From Serratia proteamaculans (GTDB lineage: Bacteria > Pseudomonadota > Gammaproteobacteria > Enterobacterales > Enterobacteriaceae), in contig NZ_WBKI01000001.1 in NCBI RefSeq assembly GCF_008830365.1, positions 124,001 to 188,000 on the forward strand: a stretch of DNA of 64,000 nt, given 5' to 3'. The notes below the pieces were generated by a model. The model ran no database searches, was not told where the DNA came from, and saw only the letters and a list, made by a program, of their open reading frames with translations. Position 1 is the stretch's first letter. Every line of letters begins with the position of its first letter. The translations under genes and the position numbers were made by a program. Shown piece after piece: positions 17,681-25,664 of this stretch.

Positions 17681-19621
17681 TTACTCGCTGGCCAGTGAAA
17701 TGACCGGATCCATCCGCGCCGCTTTGCGGGCCGGGAGATAACCGAAGATCATGCCGATCAAGGTGGAGCAGAAGAAGGCTACGGCGGCGGCCTGCCAGGA
17801 ATAGATGGCGGTGAGCATGCCGCCCGCCAGCAGGGTAAATAGCGAACCGGCGGCGAAGGACAGCAAAATGCCCAGGATCCCGCCGATCAGGCAGACCAGC
17901 ACGGCCTCAATCATAAATTGCTGCATTATGTCGCTGCGACGTGCGCCTACAGCCATACGTACGCCAATTTCATGCGTCCGTTCGGTCACCGAGACCAGCA
18001 TGATGTTCATCACGCCAAGGCTGCCGATAATCAGAGAAATTGAGGCCACCATCAGGATCAGCAGGCTGAGGGTCATTGAGGTGTGTTCGATCGATTTACG
18101 GTACTTGTCGAGGTTGAACAGCATAAAGTCTTTTACGCCGTGGCGCTGGGTCAGCAACTGGTTAATGGCGGCGACGGCAGCCTCGTTGGCGACGTCATCC
18201 TTCAACCGGACACTGATGCTGCTCAGCGTGGTTTTGCCCACCATGCGATACATCACGGTGCTATAGGGCATCCACACTCTGATGCGGTTGGGGGCCGAGT
18301 CCTGGTTACTTTGCACCACGCCAATCACCCGGGCCGGCACGGCACCAAGAAACACAATTTGGCCCAGCGGCTCTACGCCGAAATCCCCGAACAACGACTG
18401 ACGGGCGTTTTCGTCAATGATCACTTCCTGCAACGCATTGCGGTCATCCCGGAAGTTGCGACCTTGCACCAGCGTGAAACCGTTAACACGTAAATAATCG
18501 CGTCCAACGCCGCTGATCGACGCATTGGCTGACTTGCTGCGAAAGTGAATGCTGTCTGAGGCCGTGACTTCAGGACTGACGCTGTCGACAAAGCTTTGAC
18601 TGGCCAGCGCGTCGGCATCTGCCGGAACCAGAGTACGGATGCTGTCGATGGCATCATCGAAGAAATCACGGCCGGGGTAGATGCTGACCACGTTGGTACC
18701 GAGACTTTTAATACTCTCCAGCGTGCGTTGTTTGGCGCCTTCGCCCAGCGCGACCACCGTCACGACCGCAGCAATGCCGAAAATAATGCCGGTCATGGTC
18801 AGAGCGGTACGCAGGCGGTGGGCATTCATGGCTTTCAGCGCCATTTGCAGCGACTCACGGGTACGATCGAGCAGACTCTGCCAGTAGCCTTGTGCTGCCG
18901 GTGGGCTTTTTTGCATCTTCGACAGTGGGGCCGTCGTTTGACGGCCGCTGTCGGCGACGATCTCACCGTCCTGCAGTTCGATGATGCGTTGTGCGTGCTG
19001 CGCCACCTTCATATCGTGGGTGACGATCACGACGGTATGGCCACGCTGATTAAGTTCGCTGAGGATCTCCAGCACTTCCTGGCCGGAACGGGAGTCCAGG
19101 GCACCGGTGGGCTCATCCGCCAGGATGATTTCAGCACCGTTGATTAACGAACGAGCGATACTGACGCGCTGTTGCTGGCCACCGGAGAGTTGCCCAGGTT
19201 TATGGTGCTCACGGCCCTCCAACCCCAGTCGAGCCAACAGTTGTGCCGCGTTCAGACGGCGTTGATCACGTTTGCTGTTGGCGTAAATCGCGGGGATTTC
19301 GACGTTGCCCAGCGCACTGATGTCCGGCATCAGATGATAACGCTGGAAGATAAAACCGATGTGCTCTCGACGTAGCCTGGCCAATTGATCCGGCGACAGG
19401 TGAGCCGCATTTTGGCCGTTGATGTAATAGTCACCCTGGTCCGGTACGTCCAGACAGCCGATGATGTTCATCAGCGTGGATTTTCCAGAGCCTGAAGCGC
19501 CTATGATCGCGACCAACTCCCCGGCAGCGATGCTCAGGTTGATGTTTTTCAACACGGTCAGCGGCTGGCTGCTGTTGGTGTAGGTGCGGCCGATGCCTTT
19601 CAGCTCAATGATAGTGTTCAC
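17681..19621 (-). CDS. MacB-type ABC transporter, ATPase-permease fusion
   Basis: This 646-residue inner-membrane half transporter couples ATP hydrolysis to tripartite efflux. The ATPase comes first: Walker A GASGSGKST at 41-49, signature LSGGQQQR, Walker B ILADEPTGALD, and the H-loop in VIVTHD. A linker follows, then a MacB/FtsX permease with one membrane helix (IIFGIAAVVTVVALGEG), a large periplasmic domain and three C-terminal helices (SVTERTHEIGVRMAVGAR). It overlaps the upstream MacA-type gene by four bases. Substrates of such pumps include macrolides, lipopeptides and siderophores; which applies here is unknown. Confidence 0.93.
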   Translation of the reverse strand: MNTIIELKGIGRTYTNSSQPLTVLKNINLSIAAGELVAIIGASGSGKSTLMNIIGCLDVPDQGDYYINGQNAAHLSPDQLARLRREHIGFIFQRYHLMPDISALGNVEIPAIYANSKRDQRRLNAAQLLARLGLEGREHHKPGQLSGGQQQRVSIARSLINGAEIILADEPTGALDSRSGQEVLEILSELNQRGHTVVIVTHDMKVAQHAQRIIELQDGEIVADSGRQTTAPLSKMQKSPPAAQGYWQSLLDRTRESLQMALKAMNAHRLRTALTMTGIIFGIAAVVTVVALGEGAKQRTLESIKSLGTNVVSIYPGRDFFDDAIDSIRTLVPADADALASQSFVDSVSPEVTASDSIHFRSKSANASISGVGRDYLRVNGFTLVQGRNFRDDRNALQEVIIDENARQSLFGDFGVEPLGQIVFLGAVPARVIGVVQSNQDSAPNRIRVWMPYSTVMYRMVGKTTLSSISVRLKDDVANEAAVAAINQLLTQRHGVKDFMLFNLDKYRKSIEHTSMTLSLLILMVASISLIIGSLGVMNIMLVSVTERTHEIGVRMAVGARRSDIMQQFMIEAVLVCLIGGILGILLSFAAGSLFTLLAGGMLTAIYSWQAAAVAFFCSTLIGMIFGYLPARKAARMDPVISLASE

Positions 19622-20802
19622 AGTGAGAGGCCTTCCTCGCTTGGCCTGGCACTTTCCTGCACCAGCACCACGTTTTCACCCGCCTTCAACCCGGACAGAA
19701 TTTGAATATCGACGTTATTGGTAATGCCGGTTTTCACTTCGTGCATTTCCAACCGATTGTCCGCGGTCAGCACCTGCACCTGCTGCTTTTTATCTGCAGT
19801 TTTATGCACCGCCTGGATCGGTACTAACAGCGCGTTTTTTGCCTCACCGAGCAGTAATGAAACCTGAGCCGTCATGGCGATCCGCAAGCGATTATCCGGG
19901 TTAGGTACGTCCAGCAGTGCGTTGTAATACACCGAGGCGTTGGAGGTGCCGGAGCCGGAGGACGAACTGCCGCTGGAGATTGAGTCGTCTTTCATCACCG
20001 ATTCCGGCGCCAGCTCGACGGTGCGCAGCGTGGCGTCGTAACGTTTGTCCGGTTCGGAGAAAATGGTGAAGTAGGCCTTTTGCCCCTGCGAAACGCGGGT
20101 AATATCGGCCTCGGAAATCTGCGCCTTAATGGTCATCACATCCAACTGAGCCAGTTTGACGATGGTGGGGGCGCTCTGATTGGCATTTACCGTTTGGCCC
20201 TGTTGAGTAATCACCGCGATGACGATGCCGTCCATCGGTGCCAGGATTCGGGTGTAACTCAGGTCGACCTTTTTCTTGTCGACCTCAATTTGTGCTTGCA
20301 CGATGCGTGCATTTAACGCGATCAGTTCGGCGCGGGTGGCGGCGAGCGTGGCTTCCGCCGCCTCAAAATCTTCGCGGGAGCCGGCTTCATCACTCAACAT
20401 GCGTTTCTGGCGCTTAAAGCGAGACTCGGCCTGTTTCAATAGCGCCTGTTTAGCCTGTAAATCCGCCTTGGCGACGTTCAGCGCCGCTTCGGCGTTACGC
20501 AGATCGTTACGTTGCGGCAGATCGTCTATGTCGGCGATAGGCTGGCCCTTGGTGACCCGATCGCCCAGTTTAACCTTCAGGGATTTGACCTGGCCGGAAA
20601 CCTGCGCCCCGACATTGACCCGTTCTATTGCATCAAGCTTGCCGGTGGCCAGTACGGCATTTTCTATATCGCCCAGACGAGCCGGTGCCGTGACCGCGGC
20701 GGTCTGAGAGGGGCTTTGCAAAGAGAACACGGCCACCAGGGCAAGTATGACCAGCAAGGCGCCAGCCAGGATAAACGCCAAACGGCGCGGAGTGACTTTC
20801 AT
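19618..20802 (-). CDS. MacA-type periplasmic membrane-fusion protein
   Basis: This adaptor links the MacB-type pump to the outer-membrane channel. The 394-residue product has one N-terminal membrane anchor (LAFILAGALLVILALVAVF). A lipoyl half-motif follows (GKLDAIERVNVGAQVSGQVKS), then a long coiled-coil hairpin at about 100-175 (NVAKADLQAKQALLKQAESR) and beta-barrel regions. A serine/glycine-rich insert (SSGSSSSGSGTSNAS) precedes the final domain. ATG at 20802 is preferred over the frame's first ATG at 20814, because MKVTPRRL gives the usual charged N-terminus. It is the first gene of the three-gene operon. Confidence 0.92.
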   Translation of the reverse strand: MKVTPRRLAFILAGALLVILALVAVFSLQSPSQTAAVTAPARLGDIENAVLATGKLDAIERVNVGAQVSGQVKSLKVKLGDRVTKGQPIADIDDLPQRNDLRNAEAALNVAKADLQAKQALLKQAESRFKRQKRMLSDEAGSREDFEAAEATLAATRAELIALNARIVQAQIEVDKKKVDLSYTRILAPMDGIVIAVITQQGQTVNANQSAPTIVKLAQLDVMTIKAQISEADITRVSQGQKAYFTIFSEPDKRYDATLRTVELAPESVMKDDSISSGSSSSGSGTSNASVYYNALLDVPNPDNRLRIAMTAQVSLLLGEAKNALLVPIQAVHKTADKKQQVQVLTADNRLEMHEVKTGITNNVDIQILSGLKAGENVVLVQESARPSEEGLSL

Positions 20803-21335
20803 AGTGTTATCCATAACAGAAAACGATGATCCCAGAAGGCGCTATAGTGGCATCCAGCGCTTTAACTAACAATAAACACGCTGCAGACGGGCGATAAAAT
20901 GGCGATGGTTAATGATCACTATCTGAAATCAATCCTACGCTGCAGGTTAAATAGGCGAAAATGTAAGATTTCTCTGCAAAATCAGCCATTCATAGGTCAA
21001 TAACTTGAATCCGCAGCATTAATATGGATAATGCCAACCCGAAGCAACGGAATGCGCTATTAACTCAGTTGGCAGAGTGGTTGGTTTTAAAATGCTTTTT
21101 TGGCTACAAAATTGATAGACGCGGGTTCGAGTCCTGCATAGCGCGCCAGCTTCCTTTCGTGAACTGTTACCGTAAAGTGCACCCGGGTTGATTTGCACTA
21201 TCGGCTCCTTGTTGGGTTTTTCGGGTGTGCTTTGCCGTAGCCGTTTCCTCTCCTTTCTTTATGTTTTCTTCTGTTCCATCGATCTTTGCTAAACTGTAAT
21301 CAGGCAGGTATGCTGCCCGGCAACAGGAGATCGCT
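20803..21335. other. Intergenic region upstream of the macA-type gene, containing a tRNA-like element
   Basis: About 530 bases separate the divergent macA-type gene and the 99-residue ORF. Apart from the tRNA-like element at 21054-21148, I see no clear gene. A frame of 55 codons starting at about 21024 runs straight through the tRNA-like sequence and is probably chance. An inverted pair AGTGCA/TGCACT lies near 21176-21200. Confidence 0.5.
21054..21148 (+). tRNA. tRNA-like element with an abnormal anticodon region (pseudo-tRNA or unusual tRNA)
   Basis: Most of a tRNA is intact. The acceptor is GCGCTAT/ATAGCGC (7 of 7 pairs) with G and encoded CCA. T8 and A9 are present, the D-arm is ACTC-AGTTGGCA-GAGT (4 pairs, conserved A14, G18G19, A21), and the T-arm is GCGGG-TTCGAGT-CCTGC. 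Between base 26 and the T-arm are 41 bases instead of about 21, and no 5-bp/7-base anticodon arm forms. The best fold is TTGGTTTT with AAAATTGA (three G-T pairs) around a 19-base loop. The ends recall tRNA-Arg(UCU). It is likely a decaying tRNA with an insertion in the anticodon arm; expression cannot be judged. Confidence 0.6.
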
Positions 21336-21635
21336 ATGTCTGAGTCCGATCAACTGCAGGAATTATTGCAACGCGTAGCGGCACTTGAAGCCCGCGAACA
21401 GTCGCTGACCGCCGCCTCCAATGCCTATCAGGCGATTATCACTACCATGCTCGGCAACCTGGAGAGACAGGACCGTGACAAGATTATTGCGATGATCGAC
21501 CAGGCGCATGAACTTGCCTATGCTCGCGCCATTCAGCGCTGCAATGAGCCGCAAAAGCAAAAAATCAAACAGGCTGACGATATCGCTCAGCGGATGTTTA
21601 TGTTTGCTCAAGGTAAAAACTCCCTGCAACGTTAG
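21336..21635 (+). CDS. Hypothetical 99-residue coiled-coil protein
   Basis: CAGGAG six bases before the ATG makes this a credible gene. The product is hydrophilic and helical: an N-terminal leucine-rich coiled coil (LQELLQRVAALEAREQSL), a middle helix (TTMLGNLERQDRDKIIAMI), and a charged C-terminus (PQKQKIKQADDIAQRMF). No catalytic motif or signal peptide is seen, so it is cytoplasmic. I do not recognise the family. Its start loosely resembles the hypothetical protein at 51010-51288, but the match is too weak to call them related. Confidence 0.7.
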   Translation: MSESDQLQELLQRVAALEAREQSLTAASNAYQAIITTMLGNLERQDRDKIIAMIDQAHELAYARAIQRCNEPQKQKIKQADDIAQRMFMFAQGKNSLQR

Positions 21636-21764
21636 CCAGCATAGGTATAACAGTTGCCGATTTTAAATTGCATAACTGATCTACCTGGGCAAACTGTACC
21701 TGTGTTAGTTTGATGAATGATTATTGATAGCAATAATGTCCCCCCCAGGCATAAGGTTGTAGCG

Positions 21765-22268
21765 ATGGACGCGATTAAAAGCATCTTGGTAAAAGAAATC
21801 GAGCGGATCAATCGGCAGGAAGGGCGCGACGGCAAGCTGCGTTTTAACAGCGAATTTGCCCGCGATCACAGTTACCTGTGCCTCGCCATGTTTGCCGGCT
21901 ATTTTGCCGTGATCGCCGTGATGTATCAGGTCCCCTACATGGGTTTCATCTCCTTTTTGGCTTTTACCGCCTTCGTGTTGTTCATGTTCGCCATGCTGCT
22001 GATTGAAATCAAACCGGTGTATCGTTTCGAGGACATCGGCGTGCTGGATCTGCGCGTATGCTATAACGGCGAGTGGTATTTCACTCGCGCACTGTCGCCG
22101 CAATCGGTGAAGGCGCTTTTGGATGAGCCGTCGATCGGTGCTGCGATGAAAACCAGGATGCAGGAAATCATCGCCAATAAGGGCGAGATTGATTTCTATG
22201 ACGTTTACGATCTGGCGTATTCAAAGAAGCCACAGGATGAGCAGCCGCAGGTGGCGGTGCTTAACTGA
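21765..22268 (+). CDS. ylaC: YlaC family inner-membrane protein
   Basis: This 167-residue protein has two adjacent membrane helices (about 40-85: LAMFAGYFAVIAVMYQ, FLAFTAFVLFMFAMLL). The conserved cytoplasmic C-terminal part contains YRFEDIGVLDLRVCYNGEWY, then KGEIDFYDVYDLA. These correspond to E. coli YlaC motifs (YEDIDVLDFRVCYNGEWY, GELSFYDI). Function is unknown. The frame is open from 21717, but the ATG at 21765 with AAGG upstream gives the family N-terminus. Confidence 0.87.
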   Translation: MDAIKSILVKEIERINRQEGRDGKLRFNSEFARDHSYLCLAMFAGYFAVIAVMYQVPYMGFISFLAFTAFVLFMFAMLLIEIKPVYRFEDIGVLDLRVCYNGEWYFTRALSPQSVKALLDEPSIGAAMKTRMQEIIANKGEIDFYDVYDLAYSKKPQDEQPQVAVLN

Positions 22269-22337
22269 AGGGTTTCCGCCTGTGCGGTTGTCGATTATAC
22301 TCACGCATTGAAGCCCGTTAAGCGTGAGGAATTTACG

Positions 22338-22469
22338 ATGAGTGATGACATTTTCGATTTTGATATCGATGCCGAATTGGCGCAAGCAGAAGAGAAAGCG
22401 GCGCAGAAAGTCAAAGAACTGCCAGAAATCCTTGAGGATGAGGCGGACTGCGAAGGCTGCAAGATCTGA
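22338..22469 (+). CDS. 43-residue acidic protein ending in a CxxC motif
   Basis: A good ribosome site (GTGAGGA, seven bases away) precedes the ATG. The product MSDDIFDFDIDAELAQAEEK continues as a charged helix and ends EADCEGCKI. Fourteen or more acidic residues and a C-terminal Cys-x-x-Cys suggest metal binding or a redox role, but I recognise no function. A strong terminator follows 19 bases after the stop. I believe it is a conserved small enterobacterial gene, but I cannot name it. Confidence 0.7.
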   Translation: MSDDIFDFDIDAELAQAEEKAAQKVKELPEILEDEADCEGCKI

Positions 22470-22487
22470 TTGCCATCGTTAATAAAG

Positions 22488-22508
22488 AACCGCTGCGGCG
22501 GTTTTTTT
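22488..22508 (+). terminator. Terminator of the 43-residue gene
   Basis: AACCGC, loop TGCG, GCGGTT and seven Ts. Confidence 0.9.
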
Positions 22509-22532
22509 ATGCCCAAAATCCGAGTTGCAGGC

Positions 22533-22557
22533 AAAAAAAAGCCCGTTTCAGGCGGGC
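22533..22557 (-). terminator. Minus-strand terminator facing the one at 22488
   Basis: Read on the minus strand, GCCCG-CCTGAAA-CGGGC is followed by eight Ts. It has no annotated partner other than the micro-ORFs at 22696-22924, which supports a transcript there. Confidence 0.85.
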
Positions 22558-22695
22558 CAACACTTAAGTAGTATGAGGGTTTATTTTTATTACCGACTGC
22601 GCTTAGGATACGCGTAATGGTCGGCAAGAGATGTGGGCGTATTGTAACAAAATGGTTGTAGTTGTGTTTCCGTGTTACGCCCACCAGGTCAACGA

Positions 22696-22809
22696 TTAAT
22701 CCAGCACAAATCCCCAAATCAGCAGCGCCGCCACGGTAATCAGGCAGAGCGTGGAGACGGTTATCAGTATTTTTCCCAGAATGTCTTTTTCTTGTTGCTG
22801 CTGTGCCAC
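22696..22809 (-). CDS. 37-residue putative small membrane protein
   Basis: A GTG at 22809 opens a frame MAQQQQEKDILGKILITV, then STLCLITVAALLIWGFVLD and stop. There is a polar Gln-rich start followed by one membrane helix of about 20 residues. The stop codon region of the preceding ORF (GGATAA) provides a GGA about ten bases upstream, so the two may be coupled. A minus-strand terminator at 22557-22533 would end the transcript. The family is not recognised. Confidence 0.5.
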   Translation of the reverse strand: MAQQQQEKDILGKILITVSTLCLITVAALLIWGFVLD

Positions 22810-22816
22810 GTTAAAA

Positions 22817-22924
22817 TTATCCAATTAAGAGCCTGTGGACCAAATCGGCGATACCCAGATCCAGCACTATGACCGTCAGTGCAATCCCCAGCATGGCCGA
22901 TAGAAATCGAGTTTTACTGTTCAA
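22817..22924 (-). CDS. 35-residue putative small membrane protein
   Basis: The frame read from TTG at 22924 gives MNSKTRFLSAMLGIALTVIV, then LDLGIADLVHRLLIG: a basic start and one membrane helix. GTG at 22936 or ATG at 22894 are other possible starts, and none has a strong ribosome site. It lies seven bases before the 37-residue ORF. Two consecutive single-helix proteins plus a terminator suggest a small dicistronic transcript. Confidence 0.42.
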   Translation of the reverse strand: MNSKTRFLSAMLGIALTVIVLDLGIADLVHRLLIG

Positions 22925-23054
22925 ATCAATACCCACCACCGCTATGCAGTGTTCCCAGAGTAAAGGTTAAACCGCCGGGGCTGAACGCCCGCTTTTGATA
23001 ATTACAGAGTTTAAGAACCTTTCCAGGACTATAAGTTCCGTCTGTTTTGAGGGG

Positions 23055-23084
23055 GGCCGCTGCGTGTGTTGCTCCGCAGCGGCC
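23055..23084. repeat. Perfect 10-bp inverted repeat downstream of nhaP2
   Basis: GGCCGCTGCG (23055-23064) and CGCAGCGGCC (23075-23084) flank a 10-base loop, 16 bases after the nhaP2 stop. No T-run follows on the minus strand, so it is a hairpin that may protect the mRNA 3' end or aid Rho-dependent termination. Confidence 0.55.
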
Positions 23085-23099
23085 GGTAGTGCAGAAAAA

Positions 23100-24821
23100 T
23101 CAGTCAGCAACAATTCTTACGCCAATTTTACTGATGGCGTTGCCATCCATTTCGGCGATGGTCCAGGTCAGACCATCCCATTCTACCTGGTCGCCGACCA
23201 CGGGCTCGCCGCCAATCAGTTTAAGGACGAATTGCCCCAGTGTTTGTTGTTCGTCCACGCCTTCCTGCAGGTTAAGCCCATACACCTGTGAAATATCGCT
23301 CAGGCGTGCGTCCGACTGCAGGATAAAGTCACCGAAGAAACGCTCATCCATGGTGACCACTGGCGCCTGGCTAAACAGTTTGCCCAGCACCGGTAAGTCA
23401 TGTTCGTGGCCGATAACGCACAGAATGTCATCTTCACGCAGTCGCGTACTACCGCTGGGGTGCAACAACTCTTTGCCACGGAACAATGCGGCAATGCGCG
23501 TGCCCGGCGGCATTTTCAGCTCACGCAGTGCAGCGCCCACACACCAGTTTTCTGACGACAGCTGATAAACAAACTGCTCCCATTGGTTTTCAGGGTGTAC
23601 GTCCAACCCAACCCGCGAAATTGGCGCCAGTGCCGGCGGTACGATTACCTTGGCTTTCTTCGCGGCGAACGACAGCGTGGTGCCTTGCAGTAACAGTGAG
23701 ACCAGTACCACAAAGAAGGCCACGTTGAAGAACAGCTGCGCATTCGGCAATCCGGCCATCATCGGGAAGACGGCCAGAATGACCGGCACGGCACCGCGCA
23801 GGCCAACCCATGAGATAAAGCTGCGTTCACGCAGGGTAAAACTGCGGAACGGCAACAGCCCGATAAACACCGAAAGCGGTCGGGCGAACAAGATCATCCA
23901 CAGCGACAGCAGCAGGGCAGGGATGGCGATAGGCAATAACTCGTGCGGATTGAGCAGCAGCCCCAGCACCAGGAACATGCCAATTTGGCTCAGCCAGGCC
24001 AGTCCGTCAAAGGTCTGGACAATACCGTGCCGGTTGCGGATCGGGCGATTGCCCAGCATCAGGCCGCACAGGTAGACCGCCAGAATGCCGCTACCGTCCA
24101 GCGCGGTGGTCAGGGCAAAAATCAAAATGCCACCGCTGACGGCCAACAGCGGATACAGGCCTTCCGCCAGTTTTATGTGGTTGATTAGCGTCAACAGCAG
24201 CCAACCGCCGCCGAGGCCAAAGACAATCCCCATGCCGAACTGCTGCAGCAAATGGAGCGGGAACATCCAGCTCAGCGTGGTTTCGCCGGCGGAGATCATC
24301 GCAATCAGGGTGATGGTAAGAAACACCGCCATGGGGTCATTGCTACCGGATTCGATTTCCAGCGTGGCGCTGACGCGGTCGTTAAGCCCTTTACCGCCCA
24401 GCAGTGAAAATACTGCGGCGGCGTCGGTGGAACCGATAATGGCGCCAATCAGCATGCCCTGCAGCAAGTCGAGGTTGAACAGCCAGGCGGCAGCCAGCCC
24501 GGTAAGCCCGGCGGTGATCACCACGCCGACGGTGGCGAGGGAAAGTGCCGGCCAGAGTGCCACGCGGAATGAGCTGACGCGGGTGCGCATACCACCGTCC
24601 AGCAGGATCACGGCCAGTGCCAGGTTACTGACCAAATAGGCCACAGGGTAATTGCTAAAAACGATACCGCCAGGGCCATCGACCCCCGCCAGCATGCCGA
24701 TAGCCAGGAAGATCACCAGAATGGGGATACCCAGGCGTGAGGAAAATGAACTGAGAAGAATACTTGCTCCCACCAACACGGCACCGATGATGAACAAACT
24801 GTTAATGGTGCTGGCATCCAA
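23100..24821 (-). CDS. nhaP2: K+/H+ antiporter NhaP2 (CvrA)
   Basis: This CPA1-family inner-membrane antiporter exports K+ in exchange for protons and affects cell volume at low osmolarity. The 573-residue protein has about twelve membrane segments ([31 protein letters not shown] with the conserved Asp, [14 protein letters not shown]). A cytoplasmic TrkA-C/RCK-like region follows (about 390-570: [32 protein letters not shown]). The start TTG at 24821 (LDASTIN) has GGAGAA eight bases upstream and matches E. coli CvrA's N-terminus, whereas the open frame extends to 24947. Confidence 0.95.
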   Translation of the reverse strand: MDASTINSLFIIGAVLVGASILLSSFSSRLGIPILVIFLAIGMLAGVDGPGGIVFSNYPVAYLVSNLALAVILLDGGMRTRVSSFRVALWPALSLATVGVVITAGLTGLAAAWLFNLDLLQGMLIGAIIGSTDAAAVFSLLGGKGLNDRVSATLEIESGSNDPMAVFLTITLIAMISAGETTLSWMFPLHLLQQFGMGIVFGLGGGWLLLTLINHIKLAEGLYPLLAVSGGILIFALTTALDGSGILAVYLCGLMLGNRPIRNRHGIVQTFDGLAWLSQIGMFLVLGLLLNPHELLPIAIPALLLSLWMILFARPLSVFIGLLPFRSFTLRERSFISWVGLRGAVPVILAVFPMMAGLPNAQLFFNVAFFVVLVSLLLQGTTLSFAAKKAKVIVPPALAPISRVGLDVHPENQWEQFVYQLSSENWCVGAALRELKMPPGTRIAALFRGKELLHPSGSTRLREDDILCVIGHEHDLPVLGKLFSQAPVVTMDERFFGDFILQSDARLSDISQVYGLNLQEGVDEQQTLGQFVLKLIGGEPVVGDQVEWDGLTWTIAEMDGNAISKIGVRIVAD

Positions 24822-25074
24822 AATAACGTTCTCCTGCAGGCTGGGGGAAAGGCGTTGCGCGCGGGCGCAGATACCCCATGATGATAGCCTGTTTTTTAGG
24901 TAAAACGCCAAGGCTGATTTACAAAACAGTTTGGCATTTATTGTCATTTAAGAAGGAAAGCGTGAGGAAGTGGGGATAAATCGGTGAACTTCTTACTTTT
25001 ATCTATATTTATCAGCTTACTGTGGTTCTATCCTGACAATAAACCTCAATTTCCATTGCGACGGTGGAGGAAAA

Positions 25075-25107
25075 ACCATTAAACCCCCGTCAGGAGGCTT
25101 AATGGTT
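25075..25107 (-). terminator. Terminator of the 74-residue hypothetical gene
   Basis: AACCATTAA (25075-25083) pairs with TTAATGGTT (25099-25107). On the minus strand the hairpin is followed by TTTTTCC. It lies about 16 bases after the stop at 25124. Confidence 0.7.
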
Positions 25108-25123
25108 TGCAGGCGTGGTGTGA

Positions 25124-25348
25124 TTAATGATCGAGTGATTGCAAAGCCCGCTTGATCAGCTCGGCAGCCAGTTTGCGTTCTGACTCCGAAATACCGTCAA
25201 GGTTAAGGCTGGAAAGCTCGGTGACCAGAATACTGCGGTCCTTGCCGCCGATCGACGCATCCAGTGCGGACAGCAATCGGCCAAGAATTTTTAGCAGGGT
25301 GGCGTTTTCTGGTACGGCTTCCGGAGCCGAAGTGTCTTTATCAGTCAT
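25124..25348 (-). CDS. Hypothetical 74-residue helical protein
   Basis: ATG at 25348 is preceded by AGAGGA, and the start MTDKDTSAPEAVPENA is soluble and acidic. The rest forms two amphipathic helices (LLKILGRLLSALDASIGG; ISESERKLAAELIKRALQSL). There is no membrane segment, signal or catalytic motif. The frame is open to 25441, but only the 25348 start has a ribosome site. The size and helical layout recall small connector proteins of the YmgB/YcgZ kind, but no motif settles this. It has its own terminator and stands alone between nhaP2 and opgC. Confidence 0.7.
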   Translation of the reverse strand: MTDKDTSAPEAVPENATLLKILGRLLSALDASIGGKDRSILVTELSSLNLDGISESERKLAAELIKRALQSLDH

Positions 25349-25640
25349 TAAAAATCCTCTCTGTCGTGACGGAAGGGAGATACTGCAAACATTGTCGTAA
25401 TGATAGCGACAACGCCGTCCCTCAGGGTTCATTGAGCCCAATCGCTACCGTAAGGCAGGGATGTGGATTTCCACTTATGCGTTGTAGTTATAACAACTAG
25501 CAGCAATATGCTCCAGCATAACTTTGCCTTAACTTTCACCCGCAGGGTGAGCAATGTGTGCTCAGTGGCTTAAATAGGCTGGGGTACGGGTATGCGAAAT
25601 CATGATATCGGTTATGGCGTACAGACGTATGACAGCAAAC

Positions 25641-25658
25641 GGCCCAGCATACTGGGCC
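25641..25658 (-). terminator. Hairpin downstream of opgC
   Basis: GGCCCAG, loop CATA, CTGGGCC lies seven bases after the opgC stop. On the minus strand the following bases are GTTTGCTG, so the U-tract is weak. The remainder of 25349-25664 shows no gene. Confidence 0.6.
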
Positions 25659-25664
25659 ATTGGC

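Noticed and set aside
21054-21148. Reading of the tRNA-like element as tRNA-Sec because of its 95-base length
   Set aside because: The acceptor stem is 7 bp, the D-arm is of canonical type and no TCA anticodon loop or long paired variable arm forms.
21024-21191. 55-codon ORF running through the tRNA-like element
   Set aside because: Its codons coincide with tRNA stems, and the base-paired structure explains the sequence better. No ribosome site.
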